A stretch of DNA of 19,534 nt, taken from the NCBI GenBank assembly GCA_027600665.1, contig JADGJL010000505.1, positions 1 through 19,534 of the forward strand, given 5' to 3'. Position 1 is the first letter of the stretch. Each line of letters opens with the position of its first letter. The position numbers and the translations under genes were made by a program. The notes below the pieces were generated by a model. That model searched no databases and was not told where the DNA came from. It worked only from the letters and a program-made list of their open reading frames with translations. Positions 9,753 through 19,163 of this stretch are shown here, in pieces. This stretch comes from Irineochytrium annulatum (lineage: Eukaryota; Chytridiomycota; Chytridiomycetes; Chytridiales; Chytridiaceae).

Positions 9753-9785
9753 ACGCGTCAGGTTTTATACTCGAGGACGCGTCAG
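9753..9785 (-). promoter_or_regulatory. BAG-gene core promoter: TATA element flanked by two ACGCGTCAG repeats
   Basis: On the - strand TATAAAA (9769-9763) lies about 75 bp upstream of the BAG-gene ATG. The 9-bp word ACGCGTCAG occurs in direct orientation at 9753-9761 and 9777-9785 (+ strand), on both sides of the TATA. Each contains ACGCGT, the core of the MCB element bound by MBF-type cell-cycle factors in ascomycete yeasts. Function in this organism is inferred only. Confidence 0.5.
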
Positions 9786-10076
9786 CAACTTTTTGGTCGA
9801 AGGCATGACAAATCACAGCAGAACCAGCGAGAACGTCCCATTTTTAAGCTAACCTAGCCAGCACGGATCAACCTGGGGACGTGGAGTAAAAGGAACCGTT
9901 GCAAGGATTTTCCGTCCCTATAAGGGCGTGTTATGATAATAAAGTATGTTGATATATATATGTTAAATGTATATGTACCCAAATCGCACGTATTCCGCTC
10001 TCTATTCCAGCCTATTTAATCTTTGTAAAAAGTGGCCACAATACGCACAACGGCGTGCTACTCCTCCGCGTCCCTG
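9786..10076. other. Gap between the BAG and transporter genes
   Basis: This holds the upstream region of the BAG gene and the 3' end of the transporter, both on the - strand. It includes an AT-rich stretch (about 9930-9975, with TATATATAT). No gene was seen. Confidence 0.45.
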
Positions 10077-13000
10077 CTATCGGTCCGCAGACTGCTCCCA
10101 GCCCCCGTCGCAAACCGTACCCGGAACGGGTTGCTTGTCGTTGCCGGCGATGTACCCCGTCCCAAGTTCATCTTCACGACCGTGACAGGCGTCATACCAC
10201 GTAAAGGAGATGATGACGTCGGCCGCGTAGCAGAGCTTGGCGCGCTCTGCTTGCTCCTGTTTGAGCCGAAAACGTAAGTTCATAGCATGCATTGATTAAC
10301 GGCGAGCGAACGCACCAAATCGCATGAATCAGGCAATCTTCGGTCGGAAGCAGGTTCAGCCTCCCGACGGTCAGGAAGTACCAGCCCGACGAGATCATCT
10401 TGATCGTGTACGACACCAGCGTCACCTGGAACACATACGAGGCCATCGTGTGCGAGATGAGGATTACGAGACAGATCGCAATCGTGACGACCGCGCCCGA
10501 GATGCCAAGCGGGGATCGGAAGGGTCGTGGCGCGTCGGGGTGCTTGACGCTAAACCAGATGTAGACAATCCCAATGCCGACGTAGTTCATGATGGCGGAG
10601 CACACGGTCATTCTGGTACATGGAATGGTAAAACGATTAACGTACATCCAAATGCTCAGTTTCAGTATAGCTTACTGAAGGAGAAGTTGGTACGGATCCA
10701 CATTGCCCAGCCCCTTGAAGTAGACAGCGAAGACGGCCTCGGCTAAACCGTAGCCGGCGAAATAGAGCGTCGCCCGCCAAGGTATAGGGATGTTCTCGGA
10801 GGTAAGGGACAGGCTGGGGGTGAACTAGGAGAACCAAGGAAATAAGGATTCGATGCCAAAAAAAAAAAAATACTATATGACGGGAATTTGGTCGGCAAAA
10901 AAGACTATTACAACTTACAAAGCCTGCTCTCGACAGCGCCCACGTGTGGCGGGTACCGGCCCACAGCATGGCGAGACCGTTTGTGATAAAAGATGGGAAG
11001 AGAATACTGTGGGCACGGGCCAAGCATTAGAACAAACTCTTCTGGACTTGGGGTGAGCAACGTACAAAATAGAAAATTTCCTCGCAAGCGGGCCGTACTT
11101 GACCGAGAAGACGGCCAGCATCGGGTAGTCCGCGCTGCTAATCGCCGCATTCCCCGGCGCCGTCATGACGCAGAACACGAGCAGCGCGGCCGCACACCCG
11201 TAGAGCAGGCCCCAGGATATCAGAAGGGATGAGGGTATTGATTTCGAGGGTTTTTCGGTTTCGTTGGATGCTGAGCGACGGTTATGGATGAAAATCCAAG
11301 AAAACTTAACGCAATGCGCGCCTACTCACCCAACACGATAACCTCAAACCCCGTGAACCACCACACGGCGCTCGGCAAACACGCCATAACGCCAAAGAGC
11401 CCCGTAGGCAGCAGCGCGTTAAAGGTCGCCCCCGCTGGATCCACAATTACGCCGACGCCGTCCACGGCTTCTGCAGGGTCGAACATCGCGGACGCCGCGA
11501 CAAAGACGCAGAATGCCGCGATCTGAACGATGCAGACGACGTTCAGCCAGGCCATCAGGTCCCAGGAGAGCTTGTTGCAGAAACTGGTTGCGGTGGAATG
11601 TTTAATTCAACAAGCAGATGGTGCATATAGGGAGAAGCTCACACGATCAAAACAACAAAAACGGTAAGGATCGCGACCCATATGTATGGCGCGTGATAGG
11701 CGTGGTCGATGTCGGCGGTCTCGCATATTAACGAGGACATGCCAACGAGGATGGCGGCAAAGAAGAGGTCTAGGAAAAGCATCAACATCTTTACCCGTAA
11801 AGAAAATCAAAAGGGCAAGGTTAACTCACTGTACTCCAGATTTTCGGTATTCCCAACGAAGAATGCCATCGGAATCCCGCAAACCGCCTGTTTCATCATT
11901 TAAGAACGCGCTTATCGCCAACCGAGAATCGTTGAACAAACTCCTCACCCTCGAGAACGCAAAGGATCCCCCTAGGACCGGTATGCTCGTCGCCATCTCC
12001 GCCAAGCACAGCGCCAGCCCCAAATATAGCACCGCGGCGACCCACGTCGCAATCGTCATGCCCGCGAACCCGCCCTGAGTCAGGTTCCCGTTCCACCCGC
12101 TGAACTCGCCCGTGATGACGGATGACATGCCAAGCCCGACGAGCTGGAAGACTGTTGCGCGGTAGGAAGGCATCTCCCGCCTTTCAAAATCTGACAGTAG
12201 GTTAAGGGTCAGGACCAGGATAAGGGGAAAGGACTCGGCGGGAACTCACAAGCGAAAATGCGGAAGAGGGCTGTTGAACCGGGGGGGTAGATGTCGTTCA
12301 GCCAGTATCTATGGATCAGGTAGCTTGCTCGTTCGTACCACGAGGACGCCGTGGCCGTTGCGAGCTTCCACGCTGATGGCGGAGGCACAGTATCATCGCC
12401 TCCCGCCGCTCGCACCGCCGCATCGCGGATGATCACCGTAGGGCTATCATTTGTCTCACAACCCTCCTCCCCCTCCTCACCCGGGACGGATGCAATGGAG
12501 TCCATCGTGCTCGCGCCAGCAAGGGCCGCTGCCGCCACATTCAACGACCCCGACCTTTTCGCCGAGCCGGACGTCTTTACCGACGTGGACCTCCGTAATG
12601 AGGCGGACCTCTTAAGTGAGATGGACCTCTTGAACGCCGAAGATGATATCCCGGCCGGCACTGCCAGCGGTAATTCCACCCCGAGAATGCTCTGCCTTCT
12701 CCTCGACGCCGGCGGAGCCGTGATCCCTCCACCGAAACCCCCCGACCCGCGTCGCGAGCCTCCTTCGTCAATCGGCCTCGCGAAGAAGAACTCGGACCCC
12801 CTCCGAATCGCCCGCTCGACCTCGGCCGGCGGCGGCGACGCACCCCGTTGCCCTGTGGCTCCTCGGGAGGATGGGTTAGTCAGCCCTAGGTCCTGAAAGG
12901 ACCGCAGCGTCCGCGAGAGGTAGTTGTCAGCCTGCAGAAGATCCAGCGCGTCGGGGTCCAGCGCGAGCGCAACCGTCGGTTCGACCACCACCTCCACAGT

Positions 13001-13171
13001 TGCCGACGCATCGACGTGTTGCACCGCGAGAGTTGGCACCGCGGGCTGTCCGATGTCAGCAGCGCGCCGGGGAACGACGAGCCCGATCGATTCCGCGCCC
13101 GGGAGCTCGGGCAACGACGTGTCGTCCCGGCGCGTCAGACGCGCTGCAGCCGAGATGGTCCGGCCGCGCAT
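10077..13171 (-). CDS. APC-superfamily amino acid/ethanolamine permease-like transporter with long N-terminal extension
   Basis: Ten exons: 13171-12250, 12190-11949, 11887-11830, 11769-11643, 11583-11330, 11270-11066, 11006-10919, 10824-10676, 10612-10312 and 10256-10077. All join in phase, giving 841 residues; introns are 55-63 nt except one of 94. The transporter core starts near residue 310. It shows GEFSGWNGNLTQGGFAG, LAEMATSIPVLGGSFAFSR, FVGNTENLEY, GFEVIVLGASNETEKP, AGTRHTWALSRAGF and PRPFRSPLGI. Each aligns, from memory, with bacterial ethanolamine permease segments (GxxFxW, AELxxAIPxxGG, AENIEY, ExxxPxxxIP, RQxFALxRAG, RPYRSPLG). It is a plasma- or vacuolar-membrane 12-helix secondary carrier, with substrate uncertain between ethanolamine and amino acids. 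The first ~310 residues are Ser/Arg-rich and probably cytosolic. The last junction is the least sure: donor GTTCGC (10311) keeps the better coding frame, while GTGCGT (10315) would change it. Confidence 0.85.
10858..10870 (+). repeat. A13 homopolymer inside transporter intron 7
   Basis: Thirteen A residues on the + strand (T13 in the transcript) lie in the 94-nt intron 10918-10825. They make it the longest intron of a gene whose other introns are 55-63 nt. Confidence 0.85.
12542..12631 (-). repeat. Five tandem 18-bp units encoding Lys/Arg-Ser hexapeptides
   Basis: Residues 181-210 of the transporter read KRSISL, KRSASL, RRSTSV, KTSGSA, KRSGSL, five consecutive hexapeptides with Ser/Thr at fixed positions after basic residues. 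The DNA shows matching 18-bp units (for example AAGAGGTCC at unit starts) with drift. The pattern resembles basophilic-kinase sites. Confidence 0.85.
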
Positions 13172-13623
13172 GGGGGGGGGGTCGTAATGTTGCGAGTTAC
13201 GGTTTGGCCCTTGTTATCGAGATCCAAGCGATGATGACCGTTCACATGTCGGCAATCCTTTGGTGGCGGTCGATCCAGACCTTGGGCGGTCGAGACTTTC
13301 GTTCTTGGAGTCGAGATTTTCAACAGGCTTCCGTTGTGTTGGTATCTTGGGACCTTTCTGTATTTGACCATTGCCCGCAGGTCCCAGCGCCTGGCGACGA
13401 TGCAGTAACAGTTAATGTGCAACCGCAAGGCGACTTCTTGACATAGCCCAACCGAACGCGCGTCTCCTAGGACAAAAAAAAACAACAAGTTAAGATAGAT
13501 ACTTTGATCGGTGTTTTCTTAGTGCTTACATTGGGTACGGTATATTCAGTGGATTCGAATGTTCATGATGGACAACGATATTTGACGACTCGAAGTGAAT
13601 AACAAACGCTCCAGCAACAAGCG
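13172..13623. other. Divergent promoter gap, transporter (-) and DUF1279 gene (+)
   Basis: About 450 bp separate the two start codons. A run of ten G (13172-13181) touches the transporter ATG, so the - strand 5' UTR ends in C10. GGTATATTC near 13539-13547 is about 80 bp upstream of the + strand gene. Open frames across this gap show no domain or codon bias. Confidence 0.5.
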
Positions 13624-14169
13624 ATGGGCGTCTCCGACTTCGTGGCCAAGATCGCTGAGTTCTCGACAAAGTATTCGGCGGCGTGGATCATCGTCATTCA
13701 GGCTATGGTGAGGATTCGTGGATTTCGGCTTCGGCTTTCTGCTCTCGCTCAACGTGCCGTGACTTCCAGGGATGGGTCTCGTTCATCGCGATCTATCTGG
13801 TCCTAGGAGCCACAGGCATTGACGTCGGCGCGTTCGCGAGATCATGGGGCCTCTCAAAGGATATCGTGTCGCTGGCAGATCAAGGCGGCCTGGTGGCGCT
13901 GTCTTTCGCTTTGAATCGGTTGTTGGCGCCGGTTAGAATCATTATTGCGTTTGCTGTGGTTCCAAAGGTGAGGGCAGTACACTTTTTACGTTTTTGGCGG
14001 TTGGAGCATGGGACTATCTTCTGACAATTTTTATTAACGTTGACTGCACGTAAAGGTCGCTGCGCCGATAAATGCTGCGATTAAGCCTATATGGACGGCA
14101 ATAATGGGGGAAAGCAAACAAGGGCCTGTGACGGAAGAAGTTCCAGAGGGTGATAAAAAGGTCGATTAG
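13624..14169 (+). CDS. DUF1279 / FAM210-like small membrane protein
   Basis: Three exons, 13624-13707, 13770-13967 and 14056-14169, all join in phase 0 (introns 62 and 88 nt, donors GTGAGG), giving 131 residues. A first hydrophobic helix (AWIIVIQAM joined to GWVSFIAIYLVLGATGI) is followed by DVGAFARSWGL. A second helical segment, ALNRLLAPVRIIIAFAVVPKV, fits the DUF1279 signature of a Y/F-x-x-x-K/R-x-x-x-P-x-R helix. FAM210 proteins with this domain act in mitochondrial membranes in animals and plants. Here no obvious mitochondrial presequence precedes the domain, so location is uncertain, and an upstream exon cannot be excluded. The tail is short and charged (EEVPEGDKKVD). Confidence 0.78.
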
Positions 14170-14365
14170 GATGCTGGGATTCGCTTTTAGAATAAGTCAC
14201 TTACGAGTACAATAATACCTGCTGTGCACGCCTAATAGTTCATGTTGTTTTTTGAAAATGTATTGAACACTTGCTGACGGATTTATTTTTGATACATTAA
14301 ACAAGCAATGTAGTGATAGAGAATGCTTAGATCAGTTTCCAGTGGTCAATGATGCGGCAGTGAGC

Positions 14366-14390
14366 ACCATATTATACCACCATATTATAC
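14366..14390. repeat. 13-bp tandem duplication (ACCATATTATACC)
   Basis: The 13-base unit at 14366-14378 is followed at once by a 12-base copy at 14379-14390. It looks like a recent slippage-type duplication in noncoding DNA. Confidence 0.85.
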
Positions 14391-14602
14391 TTGTGCGCCT
14401 TTGTTCCATTATCATCGTAATACAAGTAGGATGATCGAACAACGGCCTTCCGCGTGCCAGACGTAGTTTGTAACGACCCAATCGCTCCGCAAAAACATTG
14501 TAGCCATATGACTCTGTGCCATAGATGGAGGATGTATGGATAGCTTGTTTTTTGAAAGCCCCATTTGGATTCCGATGTCGACCACCTCTTCATGGACGCC
14601 AT

Positions 14603-14640
14603 CCTAAGTTGCTCATTCCAGCCTAAGTTGCTCATTCCAG
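14603..14640. repeat. 19-bp exact tandem duplication
   Basis: CCTAAGTTGCTCATTCCAG occurs at 14603-14621 and again at 14622-14640 with no mismatch. It is noncoding and probably a recent duplication. Confidence 0.92.
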
Positions 14641-14943
14641 CCGATATGAAATCAGGGCAGAGACACACAAAGGAGACCCTCCCTCTGCTTTTCTTTAAAA
14701 ATAGCACTTTAGTCAACTGCGGATATTATAGTGTAGGTTGTCGCAGCGATAACGATCAACAAGAACCGAATAGCTAGAACACACCATAATGCCATGTTCA
14801 GCCACTGTTTTGCACATTTATTTTAGTTCAAGATCAAACGTTTTACGTCATTTAGCATTATGCCTCGCCGAAGCTGCCATCCATGATAGTACTCAAAGAT
14901 ATTGTAAGTTCGCCGTAGGGCTTAAAACCACGCCCCCGCAAAA

Positions 14944-16393
14944 TTACATCCAGTCAAAGACCTGCGTGGCAAGCGCCTGATTCGGTCTCAACCCGACCAG
15001 CGCCTTCATGTACACGAGCCTCTGATGCGGCTTCATGGGCGTGTACACAGTCACTCCCCTCTTCAGGCCCGCGATGGCCGGGTCGGCCGCCTTGGACGAC
15101 GCGCCTTTGCCCGTAATGGTTGTCGTCGGCTGGAGCGTCTTGGACAGCAAGGGGCCAAGGACGAGCCGCGCGAGGGACGTAAATGCGACGTTGAAGGTGC
15201 GGTGGTCGTTGGCGCTGGGGCGAGAATTAAAAAATCGCAGAGAAGTTCCGGAACACACGTACTCACTTGCACTCGTGATAAAGAAGCCCATTTCGCTCCG
15301 CGTATTCGCTCGCCTCCTTCTCCGTCACCTTGCGGTCGGGCCTGGCTGCGCTTGCCACGGCGCTGGCGGTTTGTGGCCGCACATCGATGGAGTTTGCCAT
15401 GAGCACGCGGAACGGGTAGAACTGCTTCGAGCTCGGGTCGGGCTTCTCCCGGTTGTGGTACATGCTTGCTACCCAGCGCTGCACCATGTCGTATGATAAT
15501 CTGTCGTAGGCTGACAGCAGGTTTTAGTTGTCATAGGCAGAAACAGGCTTTCAATAAACGAACGGTTGAAGATGAACACGGCAGCGGACGTTGTCGAGAG
15601 GATTCGCGAGGTCGTCGGGAGGTGCGTTTCGCTTGAAGGCCCGATCCAGTATTCTACGCTGACGCGCTTCTGGTCGATAGAGTACATTTTCCTCTGTTTG
15701 CCAACGAATGAGCACTATCGCGTGTTCAGTTTGTAAACAAATTCATACCTGAAATGTTATGGCAGCTGTCGTTTCTTGCTGAGGCTCATCTCGGGACCGA
15801 TAATGCCGTTTGACCTTGTCTGTTCGCAACCGGTTCAGCTTCACGCGCTTAATGATAAACGGACCTCTCTGCCACTCACCACATTCCCTCTTGATGATCG
15901 TCCTCTTCCCTACAGCCCTGCCGCCGACGATAGCAACCTTGAAGGAGAAATCGGGCGATTCCTCATGCTTCGCCAACCTGCGCGTTGTGCGTTTAGTCCA
16001 CCACGTCCCGTGTCAGCTTCCCCGGCCTTTCATTGCCCACCATGCCAGGCTCTCTGAAAGCCGCCCTTTCGAGTCCTTCTCCTCCTCTGGGCTCCCTTTA
16101 ACCAGCAAGCTCTTGAAGGAGCGCGCGTCGTCGCCAACGCCACCTCCACCAGCCCCAGGGCTTCCAGCGGCCCCACCAGTGCCGTGGCTCTGTTGCCCGT
16201 GCGCGGTGGAACCGGCGAGAGACACCATGTCCGGGTCCTTTGGCGTAAAGCGCGTCCCAACGCTGAGCTTCACGCCTGTGGTCAGGTCGTCGGCCATCAT
16301 ATCCCGAGCCTCCGACGCGTGCGCGCCGCCCGTCGAGGGCGTGTTGGCGGAGCGGCGGCGCGCTCTGGAGGACGTGGACGGCCGGGACGACAT
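14944..16393 (-). CDS. Rab/Ras-like small GTPase-fold protein with degenerate G motifs (candidate pseudo-GTPase)
   Basis: Six exons: 16393-16041, 15977-15880, 15819-15749, 15693-15564, 15510-15267 and 15214-14944. All join in phase, giving 388 residues; introns are 52-63 nt. Residues 1-117 are Ser/Gly-rich and probably disordered. The fold then follows Rab order. P-loop: VAIVGGRAVGKRT (G136 to R143), with Arg where Ser/Thr binds Mg. Switch I region: TTAAITF. Beta-3: KRVSVEYW then IGPSSE in place of DTAGQE. Beta-4: AAVFIFNPYDRLSYDMVQRW. G4: NSID (257-260) for NKxD. G5: ECNAN (297-301) for ECSAK. The C terminus (QVFDWM) has no prenylation cysteine. The frame is intact, so it is a working gene and not a decayed copy. 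Nucleotide hydrolysis is unlikely; weak nucleotide binding or a scaffold role is possible. Confidence 0.82.
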
Positions 16394-16802
16394 GGTGGGG
16401 TGGGGTTTGTTGGCGCGATTTGGTGATTGGCACCCTGCCAGAAGCCCAAGACATGATCGTGGCTACTGCACTGCAAAGATTAGGGCTTTAAATCTCCTAT
16501 TTATCGTAGCTACATGCACTCGCGTTCAGAAAAGCCTTTTTACATATTACCTTTTTACACGAACTTCATGGAAAGTATGTCAAAATCGTCCTTCAAGAAA
16601 TTACATATCGCGCATTCTTTAGGATTACCTGGAATCGACAACACGATATTCCATGGCTTCCAGGGGACCGTGGCGTGCTGATTGGGTTCCGCAAATATAT
16701 CGCCAATCACGGTGGCAGCGCGGTCGGGGTGTGGAGTGAATTCGAGGAATTCTGCGCAAAAGAACACCGACGTCAGAGGCCTACGCGAACGAGCGACCCG
16801 CC
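16394..16802. other. Divergent promoter gap, GTPase-like (-) and coiled-coil gene (+)
   Basis: About 410 bp lie between the two start codons. It is moderately AT-rich near 16480-16620 with no clear TATA pair. A - strand frame (16869-16555) crosses most of it and overlaps the first exon and first intron of the + gene, but lacks a recognisable domain. Confidence 0.45.
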
Positions 16803-19130
16803 ATGACCCTGATGGTGTCGAAGCCGACGAGCGCGGATGCCGGGAGCGATGGTATGAATTTCCTTGCATCGCGAAGAATCGAAGCTAACATCGACACGTA
16901 TCGACTTGCAGATCAGACGGAGTCTGACGTGCCCAAAGACGACTCGTTCAAAGTCGCCCTCATGATGATGGTCGAGTCGCCCCGCACGCCGCCCCTACCA
17001 ACCAAACACAGGCACCACCACCATCACCACCACCGCCGCCGAACTGAATCCGAGGCGGCTGACGACGCAGCAGATGAAGTGCGCTCACGCGAAGCGTCCA
17101 ACGCGCCCGACGAGGAGGATGAGGAGTCCAGGCTTGAGGAGCGACCGCGTCGCGGGCACGGGAGCGAGGAGTTGTTTGCCCAAAAGGACGATAAGAAGAA
17201 GCGGCGGAAGAAGTCCAAGGCGCCTGTGCAGCCCGTGCAGGACGAGGAGGACGGCGGGAAGGAGGAACGCAGGAACCGGCGGGCCCGGTCGCAGCGCAGG
17301 AAGGGCGGGGACGAAGAGGCGGAGGATGGCGGCGGTCGTGATGAAGACGGTGGGAGGAAGAAGAGCAGAACTCGGTCCCAGAGGAGGAACGAGGCGGAGG
17401 AAAATGACGGCCGCGGAGCGAAAGGAAGCGGGGCGACGCATTTAGCTGCCGGTCACGCGCCGCTTAAGCTATCGGAGAGCATTCTCAACCTTCAGCAAGA
17501 GAACGACTACCTTAAGGCGCATCTCACGGGTCTTCGGAACAACGAGCGAGAGGTGTGGGGCCGGGAGGCGATGCAGTCCGAAAGGATACGGGAGCTCATC
17601 ACCGAGGTCGAATTGGAGAGAAGAGAGAGGGACATCGCGGTGCTAGAGAACAGGGAGTTGAAGGGAAAGATTGCGGCACTCAAGAGGCAGGTGCTGAAGG
17701 AGGCCGGAAAGGTGGCGATGATCCCGAAGATTATTCCTAGTAAGCAGCCGACGACCTTGGAGGTGAGCACCATTTGTGTCCTGTAAGTTGCTAAATTTTC
17801 TTTTATCTGTTCTCAGGGGAATCTCAACCTGCGAGCATCTTTCCAGCAGCGACTACTCTTGGAGCGGGAAAAGTACACCAAGCTTCAAGACGAAAATCGC
17901 GAGCTAATGACGAAGCTAAAGGGATTGGAGGGAGCCAGTAAGTACCAGAGAACAAAGTAAGCAACAAGCTGTTTAACCGCATGTCTGGCAGTATCCCGGA
18001 AGGCCGTCAACGAAAAGCCGAACGCTCACCGCGTTAATGAGGTCCTCTATTGGAAGAAGAAGATCCGCGAGGTCGAGACAGAGAAAGCAAAGCTGGAGGA
18101 AAAGCTCGGCAACATGGCCCGGAAGCTCGAGCGCGCCGATCAAGAGCGAGAGAAGATTCTCCAGAACCTCGAGGCGACCAAATCCCTTCTCTCCCAATAC
18201 CTCGCCCGCTCCGACACCCTCCTCGGCCTAACGGCTGCCAACCCCACAGCTTTCGCCCAAACGACCGACAACAGTATCTTCGACTTCCTTGAGCTCAACC
18301 TCAAGCCGACCGCGAACAAATCGGGCACGGCGCTCCGCAAGCACGTCGCGTCCGTCACGACCGCGCTCGTGACTGCACGGAAGCTAAAGGGGAGGACGCC
18401 GCCGTCGGCCCCATTGACCCGCGATAGCAGCCGGACCTCGCTGCGCGCCTTGCTGCAGAGGGGCTCATCCTTTACGGACGGGCTCCGCATCCCGGACGTC
18501 GTCGAGCCGAAGCGATCTTCGGTCGTGAGCAGGGCGGCTGCGGTTCCCGCGCCGAGCAAGAGGGTATCGGTAGCGGCAAGCAGAGCGTCGAGGACCTCGC
18601 AGCGGTCGCGGCAGGCCCCGCCGCCGCCGCCGCCGCCCGAGCCTGAGGAGGAGGACGACGACGACGAAGAGGAGGAGGATGGGGAGGAGGAAGAGGAGCA
18701 TGCGGCGGAAGAAGTACAAGAGGAGGTCGTGGAGAGCACGTCGTCATCCGGGATGAGCTCCGAAGATTCGTTGTCGTCGGAGGCCTCGGCGCCGGCCGTT
18801 GAGGAGAACATCAAGCCCGTCGAGGCGCCACCGAGGGCGACGAGCAAGGAGATGCGGAGCTCTAACAGCCAGCGGTCTATTCGGTCGGAGAAGAAGCCGA
18901 AAAAGAAGGTGGCGACCCCGACAGGGACCGATTCCGAGGAATTTGTTGTAAAATTCGAGGCGAGAGAGTAAGTTGAAGATGATGAAGCTCGTCGTTGTTC
19001 GCGTAGAGTCGTATTTAACACACGATGTCCTTTCAGTTTGCGGACGCCTGGTCGGGAAGTCATTCCGCGAAGAGATATCTCCTCCAGAGAGCTCTTCTCG
19101 CCAGCGTCAAGTGATGCACCGTCAAGGTAA
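16803..19130 (+). CDS. Highly charged coiled-coil protein of unknown function
   Basis: Five exons, 16803-16851, 16912-17762, 17817-17937, 17992-18967 and 19037-19130, join in phase (1, 0, 1, 2), giving 696 residues; introns are 60, 54, 54 and 69 nt. The first intron has a CTAAC branch site. Residues 45-200 are low-complexity: a His7 run, mixed Lys/Arg/Glu/Asp blocks and a repeated RSQRR motif (RARSQRRK, RTRSQRRN). From about residue 205 to 420 heptad-rich segments indicate coiled coil: SILNLQQENDYLKAHL, IRELITEVELERRERDI, KLQDENRELMTKLKGLE and VETEKAKLEEKLGNMARKLE. A helical stretch (FDFLELNLKP) and a Ser-rich tail with poly-Pro and acidic runs follow. It is probably a structural or tethering protein. 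I do not recognise the family. GTAACT at 19127 could extend the gene by splicing. Confidence 0.78.
18617..18701 (+). repeat. CCG then GAG/GAC trinucleotide tract (poly-Pro to poly-acid)
   Basis: A CCG run (18617-18638) passes straight into GAG/GAC triplets (to about 18701), encoding seven prolines followed by an Asp/Glu-rich tract in the coiled-coil protein. It is probably an unstructured hinge prone to length variation. Confidence 0.85.
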
Positions 19131-19163
19131 CTTTTCTTTGGGACGATCGAAGTTGCGAATTGA

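Larger units (their letters stand above)
14170..14943. other. Convergent AT-rich gap with short tandem duplications
   Basis: About 770 bp lie between the 3' ends of the DUF1279 gene (+) and the GTPase-like gene (-). No convincing gene was found: a 114-codon - strand frame at 14372-14716 spans the tandem repeats and has no recognisable domain. Two short tandem duplications are listed separately. Confidence 0.5.

Noticed and set aside
14372..14716. 114-codon - strand frame in the convergent gap
   Set aside because: It spans two fresh tandem duplications, has AT-rich mixed codon use and no domain.
15820..15879. Reading the 60-nt segment after the P-loop as coding
   Set aside because: It is open, but has a strong GTGAGT donor, a CTGAAC branch site and an ACAG acceptor. 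Removing it brings the P-loop to switch I spacing close to that of Rab proteins; retained form kept only as a possible isoform.
15810..16393. Calling the GTPase-like gene a pseudogene because its motifs are lost
   Set aside because: Six exons join without a stop or frameshift, and hydrophobic core and helix patterns are kept; motif loss without frame loss fits a pseudo-enzyme better.
15810..16622. 270-codon + strand frame opposite the GTPase-like gene
   Set aside because: It covers exons and introns of the - strand gene without regard to their borders; its product is low complexity with no domain.
16555..16869. 104-codon - strand frame in the divergent gap
   Set aside because: The peptide looks mildly protein-like (ATVPWKPWNIVLSIPGN) but has no family match I know, overlaps the start of the + strand gene and shows no codon bias. 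Transcript data could revive it.
18140..19063. 307-codon - strand frame opposite the coiled-coil gene
   Set aside because: Ser/Thr-rich reading of the reverse of acidic and Pro codon tracts; a typical antisense shadow.
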